Source: Hofstenia miamia
Lineage: Eukaryota; Xenacoelomorpha; Acoela
Length of the DNA: 63,412 nt
Assembly: GCA_004352715.1 (NCBI GenBank)
Contig: SCFE01000004.1
Location: 1,821,035-1,884,446 of the forward strand
Direction: 5' to 3'
Shown: positions 1 to 11,409 of the stretch, piece by piece
Layout: each line of letters begins with the position of its first letter
Position numbering within the stretch: the stretch's first letter is position 1
The notes under the pieces: generated by a model
Database searches by the model: none
The model's input: only the letters and a program-made list of their open reading frames with translations
What the model was told of the DNA's origin: nothing
Made by a program: the position numbers and the translations under genes

Positions 1-339
1 TTTCTGCCTTCCTCCATTCTTCCAACATTCTCTTCCTGCAACTCCTCTCATCTGGCCTGCTTCTTCTGTAACACTCCAATGCTGTTCTGTTCTGCTCATC
101 TGTCCATTTGTGCTGTTGTCCATTGGTCTGTGTGAATCCTATACTGCCACTTCTCGAGTCCACACTCCTGATTGTGGAGTCTGCCTGTTGTCCAGAGATT
201 CTTTGCACCCTCTGACCATTGAAGGCCTGCCAGGTACTGAGGGCCTTTGCTCTATCATGACTTCTCATCAGTGTTATATTGCGTTTGATTTTGGACTCAC
301 ATGCTCCTAGGAAGTTGCCAACCAAGGCATTAGAGTGCT

Positions 340-420
340 TCCTACCCTGTGAGGTAAGTCATCCAGTTTGCTAACCTCAGCTTACCAATCTGCGTCTCTA
401 CCAACTGGGCTACCTGCCCA
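340..420 (-). mobile_element. tRNA-like head of a probable SINE
   Basis: On the minus strand, 412-401 reads TAGCCCAGTTGG, a perfect fit to the RNA polymerase III A-box consensus TRGYNNARNNG. It is followed by GTAGAG and an anticodon-arm-like stretch (CAGATTGGTAAGCTG). The B-box region is degenerate (GGTTAGCAAAC), so a working tRNA is unlikely. The remainder of 1-340 has no recognisable gene and may be the SINE body. A decayed tRNA pseudogene is the alternative. Confidence 0.45.

Positions 421-421
<1 letters not shown>

Positions 422-474
<53 letters not shown>
422..474. repeat. (ATT)n microsatellite
   Basis: A perfect ATT tract of about 53 bases lies between the SINE-like head and the first codon of the LINE-A ORF. 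Open frames through it (poly-Ile) are not genes. Confidence 0.97.
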
Positions 475-1011
475 GTCTGTTCCAGTCGAAGACAGTCGGG
501 TCTCACTCTCGCTCGCAGAAGCATTATGTGATAATCTATTCGCTGGCACGCCTACCCTCGATGCGGCGTTTTCTTTAATCAAAGATAAAAAGAAAACGCT
601 GCTTCATCAACTGTTCGCTCTGCTCAACAAAGAAAACGCCGCTGAAGCTCTCCTACTCCTCTTCAAAAGTTCATTGAAATCTGTCTCTAATGCTTCAACC
701 CAGTCTTCTCCTACAAAACTGGCTAATTCTAACAATGCATCATGTTCTACGCAAACGTTTGATTCTCCTTCTGAACATCGCTATGTCTCTTTCAAAAATC
801 CTCCTAGAAAGAAATCTAATGAAGCACGAAGTTCTACTCTCCCGCGAAGACAAGTGAAATCAATCAAGCCTGGCACATCATCACTAATCATTGGAAGCAG
901 CATTCTAAAAAATGTCCGCTCGCATAATCTTTTACATAATCAAACCATTTCAATCCATTCTTATCCTGGTCACAACTCTAGGCTTCTTGCTGAAAAGATC
1001 TCACAATATCC
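473..1011 (+). mobile_element. LINE-A ORF1 fragment, SGNH-esterase type
   Basis: The frame opens with ATG at 473-475 and stays open into the assembly gap. The first 120 or so residues are Ser/Lys-rich and not recognised. Near the end it reads SLIIGSSILKNV and then IHSYPGHNSRLLAEKI. This matches SGNH/GDSL hydrolase block I (GDS written as GSS, nucleophile Ser kept) followed by the SYPG segment. SGNH domains of this kind are known in ORF1 of CR1/L2-like non-LTR retrotransposons. The minus-strand LINE-B carries the same segments, which supports the assignment. The open frame carried across the gap is an artefact of the Ns. Confidence 0.6.
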
Positions 1012-2011
1012 NNNNNNNNNNNNNNNNNNNNNNNNNNNNNNNNNNNNNNNNNNNNNNNNNNNNNNNNNNNNNNNNNNNNNNNNNNNNNNNNNNNNNNNNN
1101 NNNNNNNNNNNNNNNNNNNNNNNNNNNNNNNNNNNNNNNNNNNNNNNNNNNNNNNNNNNNNNNNNNNNNNNNNNNNNNNNNNNNNNNNNNNNNNNNNNNN
1201 NNNNNNNNNNNNNNNNNNNNNNNNNNNNNNNNNNNNNNNNNNNNNNNNNNNNNNNNNNNNNNNNNNNNNNNNNNNNNNNNNNNNNNNNNNNNNNNNNNNN
1301 NNNNNNNNNNNNNNNNNNNNNNNNNNNNNNNNNNNNNNNNNNNNNNNNNNNNNNNNNNNNNNNNNNNNNNNNNNNNNNNNNNNNNNNNNNNNNNNNNNNN
1401 NNNNNNNNNNNNNNNNNNNNNNNNNNNNNNNNNNNNNNNNNNNNNNNNNNNNNNNNNNNNNNNNNNNNNNNNNNNNNNNNNNNNNNNNNNNNNNNNNNNN
1501 NNNNNNNNNNNNNNNNNNNNNNNNNNNNNNNNNNNNNNNNNNNNNNNNNNNNNNNNNNNNNNNNNNNNNNNNNNNNNNNNNNNNNNNNNNNNNNNNNNNN
1601 NNNNNNNNNNNNNNNNNNNNNNNNNNNNNNNNNNNNNNNNNNNNNNNNNNNNNNNNNNNNNNNNNNNNNNNNNNNNNNNNNNNNNNNNNNNNNNNNNNNN
1701 NNNNNNNNNNNNNNNNNNNNNNNNNNNNNNNNNNNNNNNNNNNNNNNNNNNNNNNNNNNNNNNNNNNNNNNNNNNNNNNNNNNNNNNNNNNNNNNNNNNN
1801 NNNNNNNNNNNNNNNNNNNNNNNNNNNNNNNNNNNNNNNNNNNNNNNNNNNNNNNNNNNNNNNNNNNNNNNNNNNNNNNNNNNNNNNNNNNNNNNNNNNN
1901 NNNNNNNNNNNNNNNNNNNNNNNNNNNNNNNNNNNNNNNNNNNNNNNNNNNNNNNNNNNNNNNNNNNNNNNNNNNNNNNNNNNNNNNNNNNNNNNNNNNN
2001 NNNNNNNNNNN
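1012..2011. other. assembly gap of 1000 N
   Basis: Exactly 1000 N inside LINE-A. A complete ORF2 would need more space, so the round size probably does not reflect the true length. Confidence 0.99.
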
Positions 2012-2477
2012 GGCACGAACTTCTGCCCTCTTCTACTACTTTCAAATCTCTACAAACATCTCTCCTTTTCCTTAATGACTATATTAAATTAAATGAGCGA
2101 TCGCAAAAATTTTTGAGTTTAGAGAAAAATTATAATGACTTTCATCACATATCAATTAAATTGTGAAATAATTTAGATAATGAAACGCGAATAGAAAAAA
2201 ACTATAAAAAGTTTAGAAAAAAATTGAAACAATTTTTTCTAATAAAACAGCATACATTAGGGGACGGTAATACACTTCATGCGTTCGAAACATACATCTA
2301 ACATTGAGCACCTACACAAACATCCACTCAAGCATTATTATATTATAATATATTGTACATATTAATTTGTAGTTATTTATTTGTTTATATTTTATTTTTC
2401 ATTTGTTATGTGTTAGTTTGTAGATCTTGTATACACATATTGCACAATAAATTTGCTCTGACTCTTATTATTATTTA
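2012..2477 (+). mobile_element. LINE-A remainder: SGNH block III trace, ORF2 C-terminus, 3' tail
   Basis: Just after the gap, two frames spell GTN and then LLPSSTTFKSLQTSLL, like SGNH block III (GTNDL) with a frameshift. From about 2085 the frame resembles the C-terminal end of LINE ORF2 (KL, stop, NNLDNETRIEKNYKKFRKKLKQF; the stop is one base from the usual Trp). The element closes with AT-rich 3' UTR, a CAATAAA at about 2445 and a TTATTATTATTT tail. The change from ORF1-like to ORF2-like sequence within about 100 bases suggests an internal deletion or a misjoined gap. Confidence 0.5.
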
Positions 2478-3084
2478 GGTATTCAGTTATTTGATCGTCC
2501 AACAATCTTTCAAATACTTTGCTTAATGGAGATGTGATATAAATTGGTTGATAATTTTGGGAAACTGATGGATCATTTTTTTTTAAAATAGGAGTAACAT
2601 GGGCAAGTTTTAAATAATCCGGAAAATCATTATTTTTATGCATTCATTAAAAATAATATTTAAGGGATTGGCAATTATATCTGCAGTGATTTTAAGTGCC
2701 CACGAAGGAATTTAGGAAGGCCCACTTGATTTGTTGGGCTTAAGTTTGTGAATTGCTTTTAAGGTTTTAAAACTTGTAAAACGGAAAGAAAATTCGGGAT
2801 TAATAACTTTAGCTGATTTACGTTTAAACTTAACAATTGGACCATTATATTTTCCTAGATTAATAAAAGTTTGGTTTAATTCATTAGAAATCTGTAAGGA
2901 TATTTCCATTTTTATTTTTGATAGCATCAGTACAGTTAAATTTAGATTTCTTGTTATTACTGATCTCATGAATTAGCTTCCACTTTGACTTTTGATTAGG
3001 TATTTGGTTGTATTCATTTCTAATGTATTCATTATAGGCCTTGCGATTTTCAATCTTGGAGAAATTTCTAGCCATTTTATATAC
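2478..3084 (-). mobile_element. LINE-B ORF2, linker and start of reverse transcriptase
   Basis: Three overlapping minus-strand frames give, in order, a basic linker (KMARNFSKIENRKAYNEY), an acidic/hydrophobic spacer ending in KLKPNKSSGPS, and the first RT blocks (LAHVTPILKKNDPSVSQNY and SPLSKVFERLL). These correspond to the P-x-K-S-x-G and RPI/L-S motifs of non-LTR reverse transcriptases. Frameshifts separate them, so this is a pseudogene. It is the downstream half of LINE-B; the upstream half resumes at 5200. The 3' half of the RT is lost where LINE-A abuts at 2478. Confidence 0.7.
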
Positions 3085-5199
3085 AACAAAATTATTATGA
3101 GTTTTAGAACTTTTATAACATTTATAACAGGTATAGAAAAAGTGACAATTTCATTTCAAATTATTAATGGAAAAAATATTGAAAAACTAAACTGTTTAAT
3201 GAATAATATAAATTTTGAAGAAATCATATGATACGATATTGATGAAGAGAATGCATTATTTTGTAGGACAATCAAGAGGTGCATTGACAGAGCATGCCCA
3301 ATCATTAATGTTAAAATGACAAACAAGGATCCAATTTTCATGACTCCTCAAATTATATATTTATTGAGAAAAAAGAAGAATTAATGCGTAAAAAACAATT
3401 TCATAGAGCAAATGAAATGTTTGCAAGAATTAATAAAGAAATTAAAAGTATTTCAAGGAAAAATAAAAAAAATGGTGGGCTTTTGTAAATCAACTTATGG
3501 GACGCAATACACTATCAAAGATGAATAAAGGATTTGATGCAAATGAAATCAACAAAATGGTTACTAATATATCAAAGGATTTGAATTACAAACAACCTAG
3601 AACTCCTAGTATAGATAGTGAAGATATTCCAACCCTAACAATGCATCAAGTATATCATGCATTGAAAAGTGTCAAAAAACATCAACAGGATTCGACGGAA
3701 TATCATATTGGTTTATTAAAAAATTTTCGTATATAATTACACCAATAGTTCATTATATATTTACGGAATCGCTAAGAACTGCTAAATTCCCAAAATTTGG
3801 AAAACTGCTATAATAATACCAATTCGAAAATCACAACCAGCAAACCTACATAATTTAAGACCAATTAGCATCACTTCAATATTGTCAAGAACTTTTGAAA
3901 AACTTGTATTTAATTTTCACATCAAAGATATCTACAATAATCATTTAAATATAAAACAGCATGGATTCTGAACAAATGGAACAACAACAAATGCTGTTAT
4001 TGAACTGCAAAATAGAATTCTGTCATACAAAAATGAAAATTATGATTATGTAAGATTAATCAGCCTNNNNNNNNNNNNNNNNNNNNNNNNNNNNNNNNNN
4101 NNNNNNNNNNNNNNNNNNNNNNNNNNNNNNNNNNNNNNNNNNNNNNNNNNNNNNNNNNNNNNNNNNNNNNNNNNNNNNNNNNNNNNNNNNNNNNNNNNNN
4201 NNNNNNNNNNNNNNNNNNNNNNNNNNNNNNNNNNNNNNACATTTAAATCCGTACATCATTAATTGGCTTGATAGTTTTATTAGGAATAGACAACAAATGG
4301 TTAAATATAATAACAGACTTTCGGATATGGAAAATATCAACAAAGGTGTTCCTCAAGGCTCCGTTTGTGGCCCATTTCTGTTCAATATATGTATTGATTC
4401 TTTAAATTGTGACTCTTTAAATATTAAAAATGGTTCTATTATTAAGTATGCTGATGATACATTGATTTGTCTTCCAATTCTTGAAAATTTAGACACATTC
4501 AATTAATAATTAGATCAAATCTTGGTGTGAAGAAAACAAATTTGAAATTAATTATAGAAAGTCGCTGGAAATGATTTTACCATTGAAGAGAAAATTTGTT
4601 GATGATATATATAAAATTGATTGCTATTCCTCAGTAACAACAATGAAATATCTCGGATTTACCATAAATAACAGCCTTTCATTTAAAAAACATATTGCTC
4701 AATTTTATAAAAGATCAATGAGAAATTTCTATATAATATTAATAGCACAAAGATTTTTAAATCAAGATGAAAATGAAATTTTATTTAATTCTCTAGTTAA
4801 TTCTATTATAATTTACGGCATACAAGTATATGCAGGTGAATCAGAACATCTTTATCTATACTTAACAACATACAAGAAAGCGTTTAAATATAAACTTATT
4901 ACTAAAAAATTAAGTATTTTTAACATCATTAAAGCAAAAGACAAAGCATTACATCAAAGCATTGAATACTCTCAAAAACATCCACTAAAACAATTCATTA
5001 GCAAAAGAACTGAATGTGCTACATTAAAATTAAGAAAAAACAATCCACCAAAATTATTCTCATCAAAGACCATATTCCCAGATCGATATTTCTCATGTTA
5101 TTAATAATTTTTATTTTTTAGTTTTGTAGATTGTAGTGTAGTTTACTGTATTGTAAGCTTACTTAAAGTTTATTATTATTACTATTATTATTATTAAAT
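3085..5199 (+). mobile_element. LINE-C, 5'-truncated non-LTR retrotransposon inserted into LINE-B
   Basis: Plus-strand frames show the ORF2 linker (FMTPQIIYLLRKKKN), then KIWKTAIIIPIRKS and NLRPISITSILSRTFEKL (RT blocks 1-2). After a gap (4067-4238) come GVPQGSVCGPFLFNI, the catalytic YADDT at about 4447, MKYLGFTINNSLSF (thumb) and a C-terminal frame ending at 5104. The 3' end is a TTATTATTACTATTATT tail. Several stops and frameshifts show it is dead. ATTTTATATAC just before it and ATTCTATATGC just after it look like an 11-base target-site duplication with two mismatches. The 5' end is missing, as is usual for target-primed reverse transcription. Confidence 0.8.
4067..4238. other. assembly gap inside LINE-C
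   Basis: 172 N within the reverse transcriptase region. Open frames that begin in the gap are not real. Confidence 0.99.
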
Positions 5200-6752
5200 A
5201 TTCTATATGCTGTATTTTTTTTCACGAATTACTGCTTTACAAAAGTCATTTATCCAAAGTTTACTATGTGCGGATATGTTTGAATTACTATTGGAATTTG
5301 ATTTATTTATAATTCTCCTCTCTGGGCAAAATTTATTGAGATAAAATTCAAAAATTTTTGAAAAATGCATCAACATTGTAGTCTAAGGCAGTATACACTG
5401 GAAGCCAGTTTTCTAAGGGAAGTGCCGATTTAAAATTGTTTATATTTTCTGTAGATTTTTCACGAGTTTTTACCCACTTCGTGGCATTATTCGAAGACAA
5501 TTCAGATTTGGAAAATTCAATGGATGTAATGCAGTGGTCATCAGAAAAAGGGCATTCAGGTGAATAAAAATTATAAGATGCATTATTTCTTTCAGTAAGC
5601 ACAATATAATCAATTAGTGTGGTACTCAATGATGTGATTCTGGTCGGCAATGTTGCATTAGTTAACTTTTCAATAGTACTGAAATAATTTAGGTTCCAGT
5701 CCCCAAGCAGCATTAAATCTTTATTTTCCGAACAAGGCAAATATAATTCCTCTTCTAATTGCTCAATAAACAAATTAGCGAATTTGTTGTTTGGACAGTA
5801 AGATACATTTAGCAACTGCCTTTTAAATTGAGAATTTCTTATTGGATTATTTATTTCTACCCAAAGACTTTCAAAATTTGATGATAGATTACTCCTAATA
5901 TCATTGCGCAATTTTGGATTAAATGACTTCGGTANNNNNNNNNNNNNNNNNNNNNNNNNNNNNNNNNNNNNNNNNNNNNNNNNNNNNNNNNNNNNNNNNN
6001 NNNNNNNNNNNNNNNNNNNNNNNNNNNNNNNNNNNNNNNNNNNNNNNNNNNNNNNNNNNNNNNNNNNNNNNNNNNNNNNNNNNNNNNNNNNNNNNNNNNN
6101 NNNNNNNNNNNNNNNNNNNNNNNNNNNNNNNNNNNNNNNNNNNNNNNNNNNNNNCCCCCCCCTTTTGTTTTACAGAGTGGAATATTGGATAGTCTGTTTC
6201 TTCTGAATACAGTGTATGCATCGTTTTTAAAAGACCATATGTATCAGAATTGTAACTTTTTAGCCAAGTCTCAGAAATTGCTAGTATGACATCATTTTTA
6301 AAATTTGAAATTAATTGCTTAAATTCTAAATTTTTGTTGCTAAGATTCTGAAAGTTCAAATGTACATAGTTAATAGAATTTGTCATTTTATTGAGCTTTT
6401 GAAAATAAGATTTAAAAGTTAAAATCGGGCCTGGATTTGTTTCAATACCGTATACAGCTAATAAGATGTAACATATAATAGTTGTTATTAATTTGTTTTT
6501 AATGCTGATAAGAACGAAAGCGTGATTGATAGAAACANACAAAATTTTTACTTTTACTATGAATAGATGCCTTATAAACATGAAAATAGAAGGGCGTTGG
6601 CAAAAGTAAATTGGTTTCACAAGTGTTAAGAGTAGAAATGATATTTTTAAAGGCAAATAAAGAGATTTTTGTGTTGAAAATATATCTGAATTTAGGGTTA
6701 TTGTAAGATGTCCGTAGCCTGGGCGTTTGCAAACAAATATATAGTAATTCAC
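5200..6752 (-). mobile_element. LINE-B ORF2 N-terminal part: 2A-like motif and APE endonuclease
   Basis: Read on the minus strand, a hydrophobic leader (IICYILLAVY) runs into GIETNPGP at 6449-6426. An APE-type endonuclease follows: VHLNFQNLSNK, then AISETWLKSYNSD. After a gap (5935-6154) come LLNVSYCPNN, LLGDWNLNYF, TTLIDYIVL and FSDDHCITSIEF. The D-x-N of GDWNLN and the D-H of SDDH are the expected catalytic pairs, so the endonuclease core looks little decayed. Past 5348 it continues through frameshifts to WINDFCKAVIRE, the post-endonuclease linker, where LINE-C interrupts it. One ambiguous base lies at 6538. The ORF2 start is not certain. Confidence 0.75.
5935..6154. other. assembly gap inside the LINE-B endonuclease
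   Basis: 220 N, placed in the middle of the APE domain and followed by a C run. Confidence 0.99.
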
Positions 6753-7560
6753 AAGACATAGTTAACATTTAAGAAGTATCTTAACTGCTGGATTCGATTG
6801 CGTGCAATGTTAATTGATGATGGGGGTGGTGTGACGGCGACTTCTGAGTAAGTGCAATGATGAGGTACCGCGGTGGCCCGTCGTGTGAAAAGCGGCTGAT
6901 TTAGCGCTGATTGATTACGATCGTGATATTGGGGCGGCAATCTGTGCTTAATTGCCTGGTAACGTGGCCTGTGGTTAACTAAGTTCGGTTTTTCAAAGCA
7001 GGACTTGGTTGCTCCAGCAAGTTTCACATATCCATGTATAGAAAAATGTATGCCATTCCGTGTAAAAAAAATCAGAATTTGGGTGATTTCCTAAATAAAA
7101 AGTATTAGACATTTTAAAAACTGTGCAATTTAATAATTTATAATTATGGTGAAAGAAAATGTTGAGTTCTTCAGCTTTCTTGGTGAGGGTGTGACTATTT
7201 GGAAATGGTGCAGCTTCCCCGACGTGGATCTTAGCATACTTAAAATTGTTACTAACGTGCTTAATTAAATTTGAAAACTTATCCTTAATGTCAGTGATGT
7301 TTTGCATTATGTCATTTCGTCCGACTGTGACTGTGTCTTACTTTTGTCGTTAGGCGTATAACATTGTAGTGCATGGGAAATGTCATCCATTGTTGCTCCA
7401 GGATAAGAGTGTACGATGACAGTGTGTCATTTGATCAAGTGCAGATGTCGATACATAGATATCCCTAATACAAGAAAATCGGTGCCTTCTCTTAGCTTCT
7501 TTGGTTAGAGTCTCGCGGTGTTCTTGGAATGATTTATGTCTTTAGGCATTGAGTTTTCTG
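6753..7560 (-). mobile_element. LINE-B ORF1, SGNH-esterase pseudogene
   Basis: Minus-strand frames spell the SGNH series across frameshifts: FLVLGISMYRHLHLIK (block I, GDS written as GIS), VIVHSYPGATMDDISHAL, VTVGRNDIMQNI (block III, usually GTNDI), then KYAKIHVGEAAPFPNS and a C-terminal YVKLAGATKSCF. This is the same ORF1 type as LINE-A. About 6750-6900 is a more G+C-rich stretch of this frame. At least three frame changes make it non-functional. Its place upstream of the endonuclease on the same strand fits the ORF1-ORF2 order of a CR1/L2-like element. Confidence 0.6.
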
Positions 7561-9334
7561 TTGATGGTCTTTGCGTTTGTGTGTTGGAAATATTTGGAGT
7601 GATCTGCGTTTGTATATCATCGGTGATTGCATCTTCAGTGCAGCAGGCTTCAGAGAATTTAGATAGGAGTAGGTGAAATGTACAGAGTTCTTCTTTTGTT
7701 AAGCATTGAACGGTGCTAATAACTTTGTGCGGATAATTGTGTTAGCAAAGCATCCGCGGATGCTGCGGAGGTAATTGATCTCAGTAAAGCGCGACGAAAT
7801 CATTACGCGTTATATACGTGTTTGTTTATCCTTGAATTTAAATGTAATATTCATAATGGTTGTTCACAATATTAAGAGGTGCTTGGTCACAATTAGTGCA
7901 AATTTTGCTAGGAAGTATCTGTTCTTGGCCAATAACAGGCTGTTGAAAATTAACCTGGGCTCCTGAGACTAAAAATAAATTAAATGGCTTAATCCATGAG
8001 TATTTGACGAAATTTACTGTAAATGTGTGCTTGTAGTTCTCTAACCAGGTTTGTTGTTGAAATTGGAATCTAATTCTATTCCAACTGGATATTGGAATTG
8101 GTTGGACAAACCAAACTAGCAACTCATTGGATTCCAATTGTATTTTCATTGGAATAATTTTACCAAAATTTCCAAAACCACAATTTTTTATAATATAATT
8201 GCGTTGGATTTGGGTATAATTATACTAGGGCTCTGTGAGTTGAGATATTTCTTATTCAAGTTGAGTCAGTTCAGTCTCTTAAAATTTGTGAATTCGGACA
8301 AAGAAATGGAGCAATGGAAACTCCCATCAGGAGTTTATAAAAACGAATGTAGTTTAAAATCTCTCATGTTGGGGTAAGTCTATGTGGTAAAAAGCGGATT
8401 TTAATAATATTTATTTTTAAAATCCTCTGTATATATAATCATTATATACAAATAAATTGATAAGCACTTATTAACATTTTAAAAAATTTATCGAAACATC
8501 TGTAACATTAGGTTCATTAAAAATGAAAATTTCCAAAAATGATAAATTTTGGTGCTTGACATAATGTGCAAGTGGGCTAAATACTACCACCAGTCATAGT
8601 TTTTCCCTGTTAGGTACTTCAAAGACTCCAAATTGAAATATTTTTGCTTTTAAAAAAGCATTGACTTGAGTAATAATAGGATTGTTTGCTAATTCATCAA
8701 AATAATATGGTTTCTTTCTAACATAGGGCTTTAGTTTATTTAATGGAATATACTGTCATTGTAAAAATCTGAATCGTTTTGGCATTTCTAATTTCTCAAA
8801 AAATATTCAAATTTATGCTAATTTCAGAAAATTCATAATAAGACTTGACTGTAGGATCTAGTGTACAGATTAAAGAACTAAGCTGCTGAAACTCCCAATT
8901 GCTTATAGGGAATCAGTTTCTATCGAATCTATTGTTTCAATTGATGGTTCTGATTCATTCTCATTTGTGATTCATTTAATGCAATTTTTTCAAAAAAATT
9001 ACGAATCCGTACATTAATTAGTGTAATTTTTGTGTAATAATCTAGAAATTTACTTTGTACCGATATAGGCAGATTTGCTGCAAGGTTAGTCATTCTACAC
9101 TAGGCAAATTCAAAGTTTCATCTCCTTGCTTAGATTCAATAGGGTCAAAAGAAAAAATAGATAAATTGTTCAAGTGCTCATACTCCAAATTTGTTTGCAC
9201 ATTTAGTAAAGATCCATAAATATGTGAAAAGTGTCTATATGTAGAGTAGAGTAGATATAGTATTAGTATCAATGTTTATGGTATCATTGAGATCAATCGT
9301 AGAAAAGCAGCCAAATAGCAAATTGAAAAAATTA
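7561..9334. other. no gene recognised; probable LINE-B 5' region then unique AT-rich DNA
   Basis: 7561-7800 may be the ORF1 leader or 5' UTR of LINE-B. From 7800 on I see only short frames without family resemblance. Copies of a TTGGAAT/ATTCCAA motif in both orientations lie at 8055-8160. Confidence 0.4.
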
Positions 9335-9658
9335 TCTTCTTGTGAAACCTACATATGAATTGGTGTACTCCTGTTTATTGCTGCTGCTGCTGCACTGTGT
9401 GTAGTTTTTGTTTGTGTTGTAGTAAAATAGATGAACCACAATTAGGGTCCGGCAGGATCAGTTAGACCCAAACGATTTACTGGTTTCNNNNNNNNNNNNN
9501 NNNNNTCTTCTTGTGAAACCTACATATGAATTGGTGTACTCCTGTTTATTGCTGCTGCTGCTGCACTGTGTGTAGTTTTTGTTTGTGTTGTAGTAAAATA
9601 GATGAACCACAATTAGGGTCCGGCAGGATCAGTTAGACCCAAACGATTTACTGGTTTC
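9335..9658. repeat. direct duplication of 153 bases around an 18-N gap
   Basis: 9335-9487 and 9506-9658 appear identical, including a (GCT)n run, and are separated only by 18 N (9488-9505). Two perfect copies on either side of a gap are the usual mark of overlapping contig ends left unmerged by scaffolding. Confidence 0.9.
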
Positions 9659-10199
9659 ACTCCCATTGGACAGGGACTAAGTCAGCAAAAATAGAGAGCC
9701 AGACACCGCGGATTTCAGAATGTTACTAACAATTTTTTCAATTTCAATCAACATAGAAATCATTGCATGGGACCAATTTGAATATCACAATAGAAAACTT
9801 AATGGGATAGGCTAGGACAAGTTCCAATGGGACTAAAATTCTTCGCCACATAACTCTAACCACTAGCCTTAAAAGTTTTGGAAAGTGTGGGAATTAATGA
9901 AAAAAATATGGAAATGTTATTAAAATAGTTGTGCAATTAGAATGCAATATGCAAGCTAGCTAAAATGTTTGTTTGTTTATGATAGTGCAAAAAGTAGTAA
10001 AAGACGTGCTAGAGGAGGTTACATTGGGACCCCCTGAGATGGGACACCCTACCTATGACTATTTGCTATGTGGTAATGAAGTGATTTTATTGGAAGCCAT
10101 CTAGTGATGATATATTTTTGACAAAGTTAAATTGAACAAATTAATTTTTTGATGAAAGTTCTATTTTTGATTTTTACGATTTAGGAAAACAAATATTTT
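9659..10199. other. no gene seen
   Basis: AT-rich sequence with no recognisable open frame or repeat ends. Confidence 0.5.
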
Positions 10200-11230
10200 C
10201 ACGCCAGGTTTCACTTGAAGCGAATTTGTTGTAACAATGTTTAAACATGCAACACTATGCTTCAAAGAAAATAATTCATAGATCCAAAACCCAAATATTT
10301 CAAATGATGTGTTATTTGCATTAGACCATGTTTCCAAGCGTGTTAATATTGATCAAAAACAAATATGAAAGAGGTAGAAAACAACAATTTTTTAGCAATT
10401 GTGTATAAATGGTACTAACATAAAAGCACACATTACACAATGACTCCAAGTGATGAAGTTCTTGTTGTAACAATGCTTAATCATGCAACAGGAAAAATAA
10501 TTGATAGACGTGAAACTCAATTTCTGGTAATATTCAAATACAAAGTTGAGAAATATTTTGCTAAACTTAAACACTATAGTCCCATGAAATAGACAAAAGC
10601 AAGTTCGTTTTCACCAATATCCAAATACAAAATGGAAAAATATTCGCCATGCTTAAGCATTACACACATATGAAGCAAAATGCATTGTATATGAGCTGTT
10701 CTCCTGCAAACTGAGTTGTTGTGCATAGCTTCCCCTCATCTAGCAAAATTAGACAGAGGTACCATCATTTATTGTCATAGTTGACATGGGAAGTCACAAC
10801 TCCCAAACTTGTTATCCATAATAGCAATGAATTAATTCATTCTTCCAAAATTACTCGTGCTTCCATGTTGAATTAGTTTTTCTAAATGTGTAAATGTTTG
10901 TAAATGGGTAAACAAAGTTAGTTAGTAGTGTATTATTCACATGCAAAAAATACACATGCATGGTAATTAGAAGACAAATTGCTAAGATTTTGAGAAGTAA
11001 ACGTCATTTAAGTAAGCTGATGTATCCATAATATTAATGCATTAATTCATCCATCCAAAATTACTTTTGCTTTCATGTTGATTTACTCTTTCGAAACGTG
11101 TAATGTTTGTAATTAGGTAAACAAATTTAGTTAATAGTGTATTATTCACACACAAAAAATACAGGCGCATGGTAATTAGAAGACAAGATGCTAAGAATTT
11201 TGAGAAGCAAACGTCATTTAATATAAATAA
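10200..11230. repeat. degenerate tandem repeat region
   Basis: Blocks recur with moderate divergence. GTTGTAACAATG plus a TTAANCATGCAAC continuation occurs at about 10229 and 10464. CAAATACAAA...GAAATATT...CTTAA occurs at about 10535 and 10622. A longer unit starting ATCCATAATA is at 10814 and again 210 bases later at 11024, both carrying TTAATTCAT...CCAAAATTAC and GTGTATTATTCACA...GGTAATTAGAAGACAA. Small indels differ between the copies, so this is an old duplication and not an assembly artefact. Confidence 0.75.
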
Positions 11231-11409
11231 TGAAAAAAAAGATGTATACAATCCCATAACATAAATTCATTTTAAAGTGGAAATGTAAAAAACATTCTCA
11301 GCTAACCATGATATAAATAAATTCCAAAGCAATTTCAACAAAAAGCATTCGTCACATTTGTTAAGATTGATTAACAGGTTGTAATTGATGAGTCACAATC
11401 CCGTGAATA

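Noticed and set aside
970-2092. Long open frames on both strands across 1012-2011
   Set aside because: They consist of N translated as X and have no coding evidence.
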